In this document: positions 10,162 through 28,407 of the stretch, one piece after another
How the letters are laid out: each line of letters opens with the position of its first letter
How positions within the stretch are numbered: position 1 is the stretch's first letter
DNA from: Trifolium pratense
Lineage: Eukaryota > Streptophyta > Magnoliopsida > Fabales > Fabaceae
DNA length: 64,000 nucleotides
Assembly (NCBI RefSeq): GCF_020283565.1
Contig: NC_060059.1
Span: 13,461,501-13,525,500, forward strand
Direction of reading: 5' to 3'
The notes under the pieces: model-generated
Seen by the model: the letters and a program-made list of their open reading frames with translations, nothing else
What the model was told of the DNA's origin: nothing
The model's database searches: none
Made by a program: the position numbers and the translations under genes

Positions 10162-11075
10162 CTTCCATCAGACATCTAGAACTCCGGATATAGATGAAAC
10201 AAGACAGAGATATCATTAGCTACGAAAATAATCATTGAACCAAAGTTAGTTTGGTTCTTTTTTATTCATTATTGAAATTATTCTTCTCGTTTAAGGAATA
10301 GGATATTTGGATCACATCAACTGCCCACGAAATTGCACGAACGCGCCGAATTTTCTTTTTCTTTGTTGTGAAGCTTATGGGTTTCTAGATTAAAGATAAT
10401 TAAAAATAAAATTACCGAGTAGGAAAATCTTGCACTAACGCCAACACCAACACCTTTCCATTAACCACTTCTACAGATTGCAACTCGCAAGCACTGCAGT
10501 AACCATTGTTGCCTCTGTCGACGACAATAGGTTTTTGGATACACTGTCCTTGTAGTTTTCTGTTGTTGATGTCACCACTAGGAATTGACTGCTTCCACAA
10601 ACCACCGCAAAATCACCATCTCTCACGACATTGTGTTTGTCAAAGCTATCTATTTTGTCTGTGTTTATACTTATATAAAAAGTAAAGAAAACATTTACAT
10701 GTGTGTGGAGAGTGACTTGTTGGCGCCTTCTGACTTGTTAGCATTCATTCCCTCATGGGAAGAGTTATAAAAAAATAAATGCTACTATAGAATCTATTTC
10801 ATTGAAGCTAAAGCAAGATATCAATCAAGCTCAAGCTACGCTTGGAGGATTATGCTTTGTGCCAAAGATGTCAAATATTAGGACTTGAGACAAAAATTGG
10901 CTCCCAGACTAGGCGAACATCAAAGTTTGAAGTCCAGTGATGGAATTGGATGGAAACTCTCAAGTTGAGACTTTCATTGATCCTCACACAAAGTATTGAA
11001 GAGACCTAATCCTGCTTCACCAAACATGAAGCTAAACAGAAAGTATTCCTCTCTCGCAACGGCATCCTCTAAGAT
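10162..11075. other. Intergenic region with one unassigned small frame
   Basis: A 62-codon minus-strand frame (10412-10600) reads RGNNGYCSACELQSVEVVNG, with a C-x2-C pair. I do not recognise it, and it may be an exon remnant. The rest (10601-11075) is ordinary mixed-composition DNA without supported genes. Confidence 0.3.
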
Positions 11076-11620
11076 ATCAAAAATAGAAATTTTGGGAGAT
11101 AAAGGCCAATGTGTTTATGAACAAAGCTGTTAACAGCACAGGAAGCAATGTCCTTTGTCCAAGAGTTAGGTATCTGCAAGTCTGCAACAAAGCCCTAAAA
11201 TCTAAAACCCCCCATAATCCCCTTGATAATGGCTTGAATAAAAATTGTATAGAAAACGACATTTTTGTTGCTGTTGGATGTTTTGCAGGTGGTGCATCAG
11301 GTTGGGGGTTGATTTGCTATGACAGTGTTGCAACAGTTAAAGTCCCGGCTTGCATTTTTTATAATAATGAAGTAGAACCTTAGGTGGCTGAAGCAATGGG
11401 GTTAGATGGAACCTACAACTAGCTATGAATCACAATATGCAAAGGGTATCAATATCAACCGATGCGGCGTGGCTGCAGTAGTTGATTGTCTTAACATTAA
11501 ATGTTGTACTGCTGTCATTAAACCTATTGTCTTAGATTGTAAGATACTAATGAGTCAACTATAATATGTTTGTTGAATGAAATCTTTACCACTAAAAGAA
11601 AATAGCTCAATACACAACCT
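11076..11620 (+). pseudogene. LINE RNase H-like relic, copy A
   Basis: A degenerate RVT_3-type region includes LSFVQELGIC-like text in one frame and IFVAVGCFAGGASGWGLICY in another. It is broken by frameshifts and stops, for example EVEP-stop at about 11383. It is a diverged copy of the minus-strand relic at 33145-33880 and lacks the SINE present there, so it serves as the empty site. It lies 3' of CDKD with no functional link. Confidence 0.65.
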
Positions 11621-11955
11621 GTCTAAAGCACCCGAGAAAATACACATCGTACTCTCAAAGAGTAAACAATAAATCTTTCATTGTTAGTATATTTTTTCTA
11701 TAAAAGTAAAAAATCCCATTGTTCTTTCAAGCACTAGAAATGGCAAGGGCCTAAGAAAAGATCCAGAGTATGGTTACTATTGTTTTTCTTCTATAATCTG
11801 CTGTTACTGCAACTGCTTCCTTTAAGTTTCTGCACATCCATGGTAGCTTCATGCAAGTGGGCAGAGATAAGGAATGTACACATAATAAAAGCTGCTTCAC
11901 AGAATTTTCTTGGATGCATCAAACTCCACACACTGATGCACGGACAAAAGAATAT

Positions 11956-18184
<6,229 letters not shown>

Positions 18185-18207
18185 TTTCGCACAAGTGATC
18201 AACTACA

Positions 18208-18645
18208 ACTCAGAATTTTTACAAACGGTTAGGGTTAAAAATTTGAAAGATTGTGCTTCATAGCTAGCTACACACAGAGTCACATTCAAAATCATATAAG
18301 TCAAATTTTGAAAGATAACCCATTAAACATTTCTCCCAAATGAAAATAAAATCAAACCCAATTTGAAACATCATAACACATTAAACAAACAATTGGAGTG
18401 CAGAACATAGAAAAGCCTCGTAAAAACACAATCCATCAAAGTATCAAACTCAAACTCTCTGAAATATAAAATATGAACAAAAAGAGTGAAAAATGCATTG
18501 AAAAAAGTGTAGTAATGAAAGAGTAAAATTGTGATTCCAAACCTGATTTTTAGCGGCGGCAAGAGGTTTGCTGCGAGCAAAACGCCCGTTGCCGGAGAGC
18601 AGATCAATTGGCGGCGAGCAAAGTGGTTCTTTGTCGAAAAGAGAA
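18208..18645 (-). promoter_or_regulatory. CDKD 5' UTR with probable leader intron and promoter-proximal region
   Basis: On the minus strand a GC-richer leader (about 18645-18543) ends in AAAATCAG|GTTTGG, a plausible donor. A plausible acceptor ...AAATTCTGAG lies before 18208, 24 bp upstream of the ATG at 18184. A 5' UTR intron is common in plant genes of this kind. This is inferred, and transcript data would settle it. Confidence 0.5.
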
Positions 18646-18829
18646 AGAATAAAATTTATTTTAGGAAAAGAATTTATTTAGAATAAAATATTTAAAAATT
18701 TGTTATAAAATATTGTTAAAGCCATTTTGACAAAAAAAAAAGTTAACTATTGATTTGTGATAAATATGTCTCGATTTTTGTAATAAATTATAATTATTGC
18801 GAAAAAACAAAAAAGATATTGTAAATTTT

Positions 18830-18952
18830 TTTTTTATCAATTTGTCTAGTGGCTATAAATTTCACCTTAAAGTTAATAAGTGGGGTGTCCGGAATTCGAA
18901 TCGCCGACTTTGCACATATAGTGCGATGTTCCTACCAACAGAGTTAAGTTCA
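18830..18952 (-). mobile_element. tRNA-derived SINE
   Basis: The minus strand reads GTGAACTTAACTCTGTTGG (A-box), then GGCGATTCGAATTCCGG (B-box), then CCACTTATTAACTTTAAGG and a tail against a poly-A (plus-strand T-run at 18828-18837). It lies between CDKD and the NHX fragment. Confidence 0.75.
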
Positions 18953-19056
18953 CAGTTATAATAAGTTAAAATATTTCAAATCTTCTGCTTTTTATTAGAA
19001 AATGTTTTCAAATCTTCTACCTCGCTGAATTTCTGCTAAACTGTTGAAAATGTCAG

Positions 19057-19660
19057 TTTATAATTTGGTGGGCAGGCCTAATGAGAGGTGCAGTAACCAT
19101 TGCCTTGTCTTATAACCAGGCAAGCACACGCGATAACCTCATTCTTTGCAGAAAATTCTGTTGTAATTGTAAATTAGGCATCTGATCTGTGATGCTTTCA
19201 AATGCAGTTTTCAAAATCTAAGATGGCATCGGCTGAAGACTCTTTGATGATCACTTCAACTATAATCCTTGTCTTATTCGGTACTGTGGTAAGTAAGTTT
19301 CATATGAATTGCATTAGGATCATATAAATAGTAATTTGGTAGCTTCGCAAAATGCAAACAGGTATTTGGTTCCATAACAAAGCCTTTGATTAAAGCTGTG
19401 AAGTTAAGGCATTCAAAACCATCCATTTCTGATTCCACTGATATTCAAGAGGATCTGAGGTTACTATTTCTTGAAAGCAATTGTTCCATCAACCAAAGCA
19501 ATAATCAAGCATATCGCAGACAAAGTAGCTTCAGATTGATGATGTTCACCACTTTTGGAGGACATTCGATGATGATAAGTTTATGAGACCTATATTTGGT
19601 GGTACATGTTTTTTTCCAGTTGTTCCTGGTTCACCGCCCGCTGAAGAGGATATTTCTTGA
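19057..19660 (+). pseudogene. NHX: Broken 3' end of an NHX-type Na+/H+ antiporter gene
   Basis: Three exon-like blocks are present. Block 19057-19119 encodes WWAGLMRGAVTIALSYNQ. Block 19208-19288 encodes SAEDSLMITSTIILVLFGTV. Block 19372-19660 encodes VFGSITKPLIKAVKL and, after a frameshift near 19545, HHFWRTFDDDKFMRPIFGG and VVPGSPPAEEDIS-stop. These match the last transmembrane segment and C-terminal tail of vacuolar NHX1-4-type exchangers, which swap cytosolic Na+ or K+ for H+. The first intron begins GC (CAG|GCAAGC), a rarer donor. The third block is 289 nt, one base out of frame. No upstream exons are visible; a SINE and CDKD occupy that side. It is a truncated relic. Confidence 0.82.
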
Positions 19661-20269
19661 AACGCAAGCAAATACTACCTGTTTTGTTTTCATTTTCTGG
19701 TTCACTTGTGCGGATGCTTTGTTTACTTACAATTATACGATACATGTGATATTTGAAGGCGCATATTATTGGAATTTTTAGCCGAGTTTACTGTGTATTA
19801 CATACAACTATAGCCAGATTTAAAACCCGTTATAAAGCTGGTTTTGGAAGAGAAATGTGGTTTTAAGCATGAGTCATGATTTAAGGATACATCTTTTCTT
19901 TACTATTGTCAGAGGTCACAACCAGATATCTAAAAACATAGTGCCATTCCCAAAATTAAGGATACATCATCTTCCTTCTACTAGTAAGTCATCAATTATC
20001 AAGATGAACTAAGGACACAAAGTCTAATCAGTCAAATTACAGAACCATATCAACATGTGGTCATAAATACTGGAGTTACCATCAAGCAATCTGTCACTGC
20101 AACCAAAAACCATTTTTCATCAAGTTATATGCACATTTTGAAAAGAAAAGGAGAATTCATCAAGCTGGAAAACAAAATATCAAATCCTTGCAAAGATAAG
20201 TCATTGTTTTTTAGATTTGCAATGTATGCATACAAAAAATCATATAAAAGGTGACAAATTCATAAATTT
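19661..20269. other. Intergenic or intronic debris
   Basis: On the minus strand, TTTGCAAGG...TTGCAG-type sequence continues below the XPD exon and could be an old intron. I could not extend a recognisable coding match here. Confidence 0.35.
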
Positions 20270-20363
20270 TAAGAATTAGTTTCCCCAAAGTGTGGCAAAA
20301 TGGCATAATTTCTGGATGGAGAGGAACTCATCAGTGTCCACAATTTTTATGGTTGTGAGAAGT
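20270..20363 (-). pseudogene. XPD/ERCC2-like helicase fragment, downstream part
   Basis: The minus strand encodes LTTIKIVDTDEFLSIQKLCHFATLWG, matching the LEITDTDEF...CDFATLVG segment of plant XPD (UVH6). It continues directly from the part at 30540-31041 once the LTR retrotransposon and one GAAGT duplication are removed. XPD is the 5'-3' DNA helicase of TFIIH, acting in transcription and nucleotide-excision repair. Only a short piece survives here. Confidence 0.72.
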
Positions 20364-20809
20364 TGTTGCGAACCGGAAATTTCGCAACTTATAAAATATT
20401 GAAGAAAAGGATTAAAAGCAGGAATAATGAAAATAGTGTATTATTATATGAAAATGAAAGATAAATGCAATAGGATGAATATCCTAATGCCCACAGAGCA
20501 AAGCTCCTTCAAAGAAAGAGAAGACTCTTTCCTTGCCTAACCATAATGGCCCTAATAATAATCTTCCATAATGTCTCACACTCCCCTTACCTCACTATAT
20601 ATACTACTAAGAGGCATAACAAACTTGCCAACTCAGCACCATATCTCATTCACTAATTATTCATAAAACATCATTATACTCTTTATTACAAGCCAACTCA
20701 GCTCTCTATCTCACTCATTAATTACTCATAAAACCTCATTATACTCTTTATTACAAACCAACTCAGCTCCTTATCTCACTCACTAATCACTCATACTTGG
20801 TCTCTATCA

Positions 20810-22006
20810 ATACCCACCCCTTCAAAACAACCTTGTCCTCAAGGTTGGGATTTGTTTCCATTAAAACTTTGCCTCTATCAAATACAAATTGTGTCATTCT
20901 CCACATGACTTCATTAACGGACTTCATTAGCAGTACGTCTTTCTTTCCTACTGTTGGAAGAGACGGTAGTTTTCTTACGAACCCATTTGGAACTAGCCTG
21001 TTCACAGAGCTGAAGTTGAAGATCCATCTGCACCAGTATTTTGGAGGACCACAAATCTTTTTCTATTTCTTTATTGCAATTCCTATGGTGAGGATAGATT
21101 TGGGTTTGGCTCATAAATCTAAAAAATAAGCACCGCATGAAGATTTGCCATGATTGTGTGATAACCTCTAACTTGTGATTTCTGTCATCAGATAGAATTT
21201 CACAAAGCTTCCCTCTATCATACACAAAATTCAGCAAACTGTATAATAATGGAAAACCTTTCCAGCCACATTCATGAGTAATAACTAGCATAGGAATATT
21301 GAACTCCCCTGGATCCCATTGTATGATCCAAATTGATGAATACAATGACATCATTTTCACAATGGTTAAATCATACCACTTCTCAAAATAAGCATTGACA
21401 CCCCATTCTCACTCAATCCTTCCACAGTGTGCTTTGAAGGCCAAATAAAATACCAAAGACCATGTGCATATGAAAAACATAGTAAACCCTCACTTATCTC
21501 TTCATTTTCACTCCACCGATAAACATCATTAGGAGGCATGTTGCAGTTACTTTCTGCTATCAGCATGACAACAACCTTTGCTATAGCATTTTCCAGCAAC
21601 ATGGCAAAACAACTTGATATATCCTCCATAAAATAAATTTTTGTATGAACAAATAACAGTGAGGATGTTATTTCTGTTTCCCTATATTTTACATTTGTAA
21701 CAAGGAGTATGAACTTCATCACCTTTATAGAAAGATTATTGACCTTTCCTTCTTCAATTTTATTATGGACCCAAAAGTTCAGTGTTTGCCACCCCGAATA
21801 AACAGCTGAAATTGGCAGGAAATAAAATCTTGCATTATTGTCGACTGGACCCCTCAATTGCATAACACTGTCTTTGTTGAAGAAATTCACTTGCTTGCGA
21901 AAAACATAGTCTAGAGCTTCCAGAGTTGGCATCATCATTGCAACCATAACCGTAGGCATCAAGGTATATTTCCAACATGTAGAATTTTCTTGTATCAGCC
22001 AGTAAA
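20810..22006 (-). pseudogene. Rest of the internal region, two broken frames
   Basis: Downstream of the Gag stop, minus-strand frames 21366-21962 (198 aa) and 20914-21360 (148 aa) have no motifs I can name. The second contains VYDRGKLCEI and the 20787-21005 frame contains VFDRGKVLME, a faint internal similarity. They may be decayed captured sequence. Confidence 0.35.
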
Positions 22007-23521
22007 TTAGTGAGAGAGCAGACTATTAGCTAGTGAATCACACCAATCAAAGCGCAACTTAAATTTTAAGCACAGACCACTGTGTGCTTTTCCTTCAAAG
22101 GCTACACAATTATGTTCCCCATTCATTGTATGCTCCCAGACCTTGCAATGGTGATTATAAAAAGGTAAAGGATATCTCTTAGTTGTAGAATCTGAAATAG
22201 TTGTCTTTCCCTTCCTCGTAGTTTCCTTTGCAAGTTTCCTTATGATTAGCATCCTCTCTATATTGGACACACCTTCTCTGCGGATGTATGGATGAATTAT
22301 AATAATATTCCCACTAAATTGATAGTGTGCATTCACAACCTTGAATTCTCCAATGAATTTCCACTTTTTGAAGACCTCCAAAGCAAAATCCAAACAAGCC
22401 AATTTGGAATACGTGTCCATCAGTGTAGAGACAACCAGAACATGACCACATGCTTCTAATTTCATAATAATAATAAGTCCCTGAACCTGGTCAGCACCCA
22501 ATAACTCTGTTGAGATTCTACTGTTCCCCGCCTCCAAACGCGGTGACTTCCCCAACATCCACCCCATGGCTGTTGCAACGTCTGGTGGTTCCGGCGATGG
22601 TCCTCTCCGTGGGGGAGTTGTCGAAGGTTGAGTGGAATACGATGGTTTATCCGGCGGTGCGATAGTGACCGAGAGACGCACCACTTCGATCTTCTGCGAT
22701 CTCACTTCCTCCTTCGACAAAGCTTGCCCACCGGTAGTTTGAATCCATGGTGATTTCGTCATCGACAACCCAATTGCTTTCCTCGACTCACCATCAAGTG
22801 TTTCTGGTTGTTTAATGCTTACCACTCGATGACCATTGTCCGGTGGCTCCGATGGTGGTTCTGGGTCGAGAACAATCATTTGATCCCCTCTTGTTTGTGA
22901 AATATCTTCCTCCAGGTTTGGATCCTCCATGGTTGTGGTGGCTTCCTCCAACCACTTGATCTTCATCTTTTCCAACGTTTCTATTTCGAATAACACATAT
23001 GATTCAGTCACCGGTTCCTTGTGACACTCTGAGTTTTGTTGTGCACTGAATTCCATGACTGATGGTATCTCCGTTGTGGTCGTCGGAAATTTCTGATCTG
23101 ACTGCTCCGATGAATTTTGCATCAGTCCAGAATCTGTCTTGTTTCTAACCTCCATCGACTCTTCTTTTTTCTCTCCTGTCTCATTCAAAACGTATTCATG
23201 GTTTTCTTGCTCCTCACATTCTGCGGTTTCAAGCATCTCCCACATATCTGGAATAAATTTTTTAATGAAAGCCCTTTCAAACGCCTCCCATGTGATATTC
23301 TGGTTACCTTGCTTACAATTGCACCACCAGCTGAAAGCATCTCCGCTGAAAGCCATGGCAGTCACCCATCCCACTTTTCTTTCTTCCACGAGCCAAGTGT
23401 TAGCCTCAAAATACCGATCCAACTGGATCAGCCACCAATAACCATCTTTCGTTCCATCAAATCTGGGAACCACCTTTGTCGATATCACTAGCTCAACATC
23501 GAATCCGGTAGGTCGGACCAT
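22007..23521 (-). CDS. Gag-like polyprotein of the non-autonomous LTR element
   Basis: This is a 504-codon frame. The ATG at 23521 is the first base inside the 5' LTR, and the same frame is open 24 bp further into the LTR. Residues about 20-100 (VPRFDGTKDGYWWLIQLDRY...WEAFERAFIKKF) match the retrotransposon gag capsid domain. The middle is acidic, then Pro/Ser-rich. Residues about 340-390 (DQVQGLIIIMKLEACGH, VVSTLMDTYSKLACLDFALE) look like a pentatricopeptide-repeat segment, which suggests host-gene capture. No zinc knuckle or pol motif is visible. It probably once made a structural protein mobilised in trans. The gag call is firm, the PPR call moderate. Confidence 0.75.
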   Translation of the reverse strand: MVRPTGFDVELVISTKVVPRFDGTKDGYWWLIQLDRYFEANTWLVEERKVGWVTAMAFSGDAFSWWCNCKQGNQNITWEAFERAFIKKFIPDMWEMLETAECEEQENHEYVLNETGEKKEESMEVRNKTDSGLMQNSSEQSDQKFPTTTTEIPSVMEFSAQQNSECHKEPVTESYVLFEIETLEKMKIKWLEEATTTMEDPNLEEDISQTRGDQMIVLDPEPPSEPPDNGHRVVSIKQPETLDGESRKAIGLSMTKSPWIQTTGGQALSKEEVRSQKIEVVRLSVTIAPPDKPSYSTQPSTTPPRRGPSPEPPDVATAMGWMLGKSPRLEAGNSRISTELLGADQVQGLIIIMKLEACGHVLVVSTLMDTYSKLACLDFALEVFKKWKFIGEFKVVNAHYQFSGNIIIIHPYIRREGVSNIERMLIIRKLAKETTRKGKTTISDSTTKRYPLPFYNHHCKVWEHTMNGEHNCVAFEGKAHSGLCLKFKLRFDWCDSLANSLLSH

Positions 23522-25060
23522 TGTTGCGAACCGGAAATTTCGCAACTTATAAAATATTGAAGAAAAGGATTAAAAGCAGGAATAATGAAAATAGTGTATT
23601 ATTATATGAAAATGAAAGATAAATGCAATAGGATGAATATCCTAATGCCCACAGAGCAAAGCTCCTTCAAAGAAAGAGAAGACTCTTTCCTTGCGTAACC
23701 ATAATGGCCCTAATAATAATCTTCCATAATGCCTCACACTTCCCTTACCTCACTATATATACTACTAAGAGACATAACAAACTTGCCAACTCAGCACCAT
23801 ATCTCACTCACTAATTATTCATAAAACCTCATTATCTATTATTTATATATTTAAGAGTTTCTCTCTCATGGTCTTATTCCTATGTGGCACCATTTCCTTG
23901 ATCCATGTCTTACGTGGCATTCTAATATTTCTCTAATTCCTATGTGGCTAACTATGAAGGCCTTTACAATTTCTCTAATACATGATGATATCATTTTACT
24001 TAGAATCTTTGGCTAATTTGGAAATTCAATCATTTCTCAAATTGTATATGATATTTTGAATTAGTTGTCAATTGCATAATAATTAATACATGTTTTTTGG
24101 ATGAAAGACACATTATAAATGTCATAATTTTATTCTAAATAATTGTATATAATAAAAAATAATATTTCTATTTTGAATAATTGTATACTATTATTGCACT
24201 GAAAGAAACAATAAACATATAATTTTTTTAGTAATTTATAGTCATAATAATACTTTCTGTAGCAAAAAAAAAATAGTAACCATAATAATAATAATAATTT
24301 TATATACACGTTTTTTTTAATATTAATTCACACGAAAATAATTCTTTTATAATGTAAAAAGAAAATAATCTAACATTTATATTAATTATTCGCGTAATAT
24401 ATAAGTTTTTGCATTATTTAAATGAAATATTTAAAATAAATTCAATAAAAAATAATTGTAGAATGCCATTTATTATTTCGAATTTTCTTATAATTTTTTT
24501 ATCAATTTCGAAAAATTACTGTTTCAGTATTAATTATTGATATTGATTCATGAAAAGAATCGGTTTATTTTACACATTATTAGCATTCAATATATTCCAA
24601 TTTTACGAGATTCTTAGCTTATTTAAAAAAATTAATTATTAATTATTGTCTTACTATATAAGTTTTTGCATTAGCTAGATCAAAATGGTTAAAATAAAAA
24701 AAAATATAGATTATAATATATTATTTCAAAAAAAAAATCAATTTTTTATGAATTTCGAAAAATTACTAATTTCTATATTTTTTTTGTTTTCACCACCAAT
24801 TTAATCTGGTTCGGGACAAGTTCAACGTCAATCACCACTGACCAACTAACTATTGGTCTAATTTCTATATTAATTAGTTATGCAAATTTAATATTTTTTT
24901 TATTCATGTACGTCCAAATAATTCATTTGTGTGAAATTTTTATTTTTATTTTGTGTAAAACATTGATATATTCCAAAAAAGGAATCAATATATTTTTAAT
25001 TAATTTTTAGTAATGGTTTTAACTACACATTTTGGGCAAATTACTTATATACCCATGTTT

Positions 25061-25162
25061 ATTATTCTATATAAGAGGTCTTTTGATGAACATTACAAAT
25101 CACATTTCAGGTATGTCTCTTTGTTATTCTATAAGAGGTCTTTGGATGAACATTACACATGT
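25061..25162 (+). repeat. Two-copy direct repeat in the Helitron
   Basis: TTATTCTATATAAGAGGTCTTTTGATGAACATTAC-type sequence at about 25061-25095 recurs at about 25124-25157 with small differences, a spacing of about 62 bp. Function unknown. Confidence 0.7.
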
Positions 25163-26663
25163 TTATAATTTTCGTGACTCTTCATTGTTATATTTGTAGT
25201 AGTTAAGTCGACGATCCAAATTGCAATGTCTTGGTATATATCTTTAATTTACATCTTTCTACTACATTTTTTTGTTGATATAAGTTTTGTGCTTAAATGA
25301 TGTTTATAAATAATTATAATTGTACTAATTTTGAGATATAATTTTTTATTTGCAGATCCATGTAGAAGAATGACAATATTCCTTATACAAATTAGAATTT
25401 AGTAGTATCAACTATTGTTATTGTTCTATTAATATAAGCAAAATAAATCTGTCTATTTTATTTTTATATGCAAAATAAACGTGTTTATTATTCACATAGA
25501 AAAAACTTGATAAAAAAGAACATCGAAACATGGCACGCTATGAGTCATCTATGGTTCTGAATTATTATTTATTTTGACTTTATGGTTCTGAAATTTTAAA
25601 TTCAAAGTTAATGGAAAGAATGTTTTTTTGTTACAAGAATGAAAATTTTCAATTAAATAGAAAACATATTAATACCAATTTTGAAACACATACACTTAAA
25701 TGAATTCAAATTAAATACCATAATGATTAAATATATTAATTATAAAACGTATCAATCTAATATTAACAGTGTCCATGATTTATTTCCTATTAGGTTTTTT
25801 CTTGGGTACAATGGCTATAAAAAAATAAAATGCGTTGAAGACATAACCAAAATGAATCATGATTATATGTGATGTGATAATAATAATATTCTATGATTTT
25901 GAAATTTAATTTTAAATTCAAAATAAATTGAGAGAATATTTTATTTTAATAAAAAATATATTAGAGAATATTTTATTTTAATATAAAATATATTAATGGC
26001 AATTTTGAAATATTTCTACTTAAATGAATTCAATTCTTTAGAAAATATAACATGCACAAAAAATATGAAAATAAATGAGTAGTCAATTTATATTCTATAT
26101 TTGGAAACAATTCAAAACTTTATTTATTTTGGTAAAATTCAATACATTATTATTAGGTGAATAGGAGGCAATCAAACAACTTATAGTACTAATATTCTGA
26201 AATGGTAAGACCCCAATTTTTTTTTAAACAAGACCCCAATTTTTTTAACATACGAAAAAAAATTCTTATTATGTGATAAAAAGAATTATGCTAAAAAACT
26301 AATATATTTTTATTAAAATATAAGCATTAGTTTGATAAAAAAAATTATTCACATTCAATTTATTAATAAAAATTAAAATTCGAAATTTATTTTAAAATAT
26401 AATTCTTCATATTTTTTAACAAGTCAATTCTTCATATTTTATTATCTTAAAAAAAATGGAATATTTGAGTTATATTCATGTGCATCAATTTATAATATAA
26501 TGGAATGGAATATGCCTTATTTACAAATATATTTACTAATACGTTTTTTAAATTGAAAATGGAATCAATATATTTGACTTTAATGAATTTAATTTCACAT
26601 TAAAGAAAAAATTACTCATATGTTCATTTTTTTCACCATATATATATATATATATATATATAT

Positions 26664-28407
26664 GGGGGCTGCTAACTTAGACCCAGTTGGGTCTAAGTTA
26701 GCAAGGTGCACCTTTTCAGTTGGACAAAAATACTCATTTTTTTAATTTTTGAAAGAATAGAGCAACAGGAGCATTTCTGTAATTTACCCAACAATACACG
26801 CGCCCCCAACTTCTTTTCCCACCCCCCAGGACACGTGGCAGCTTCTCATTGCACAAAAATCAAGCGCGTGCATCACACGCGCCGACAGGCGCGCGTGGGT
26901 GAAGGCCACACGCGGAGAGAGAAACCTTTTAAAAAAGAAAGGCCACGTGTCAGCATATGATTGGCTGCGTTAATTTTTTTTTCATTTAATACTTTAAACT
27001 CAATTATTTCATTGTAAATTAATTTTTTATTTTTTTATTTTTATACCAAAATTCATAATTTTTTTTCTCTACAAATAGAGACTTGGTTCGTTTGATTTTG
27101 ACACAGAAAAAAAAACCCAATTTTTCACTACCTTAATCTCATTTTTCACTACCTTACATCAACTCACTGAAACCATTCTACCAGGAAAATGGTTTCAGAG
27201 TACAAATCTCTGAAACCATTCTACAAGCTAAATGGTTTCAGAAGCAAATAACTAATAATCAACTTACTGAAACCATTCTACCAGCAAAATGGTTTCAGAT
27301 TACAACTCTCTGAAACCATTGTACCAGATATATGGTTTCAGAAGCAAACACAATTAATAAATTACTCACTGAAACCATTCTACCAGTAAAATGGTTTCAG
27401 AATACAGCTATGTGCAACCATTCTACAAGCTAAATGGTTTCAGAAGCAAATAACTAATAATCAACTTACTGAAACCATTCTACCAGCAAAATGGTTTCAG
27501 ATTACAACTCTCTGAAACCATTGTACCAGATAAATGGTTTCAGAAGCAAACACAATTAATAAATTACTCATTGAAACCATTCTACTAGTAAAATGGTTTC
27601 AGAATACAACTATGTGCAACCATTCTACCAGTAAAATGGTTTCAGAAGCAAACATTAGTTTTTAATTAGCGTTTTATCTCATTTAATTAACTAAAAATAG
27701 TTTCAGATCTCCAAAAATTTCATAAAATATACCAAAAGTTCAAGAATATTATCTACTATTTTCCTGGTATAATGGTTTCAGTGAGTTGGTTGAGTGGTGC
27801 GTGTTAAATTACAACACACAAGTAACGTATTTAGTAGACAAAAAATGAGATTAAGGTAGTGAAAAATTGCGTTTTTTTTTCGGTGTCAAAATCAAACGAA
27901 CCAAGTCTCTATTTGTAGACAAAAAAAAATTATGAATTTTGGTATAAAAATAAAAAAATAAAAAATTAATTTACAACGAAATAATTGAGTTCAAAGTATT
28001 AAATGAACAAAAATCACGCCCAGCCAACCATTGGGTGACACGTGTCCTACTTTAAAAAAGCAAATTTTTCTCTCTCCAGGTTGTAATCCAGTGTGGCGCA
28101 GGCGCTGGAATCTGATGCATCAGGATGATCTGGGCTGTCTGATTGATCAGACAGTCTTGATGAGATCAGATCTTGGCTGTCTAATGGAAATCAACGGTCT
28201 GTAACCATGGTCCTTCGGTACGCGCGCGACACTGGATCCGCGTCTATTAATGGTTTCAGAAGGTGGGGCGCGTGTACTGTTGGTGTAAAATTACAGAAAT
28301 GCCCCTGTTGCTCTATTCTTTCAAAAATTAAAAGAATGGGTATTTTGGTCCAATTGAAAAGGTGCACCTTGCTAACTTAGACCTAACTAGGGTCTAAGTT
28401 AGAAAAC

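Noticed and set aside
27166..27645. Regular repeats with spacers resembling a CRISPR array
   Set aside because: The spacers themselves repeat in a 202-bp period, no cas genes exist, and the host is a plant; the units are transposon hairpins.
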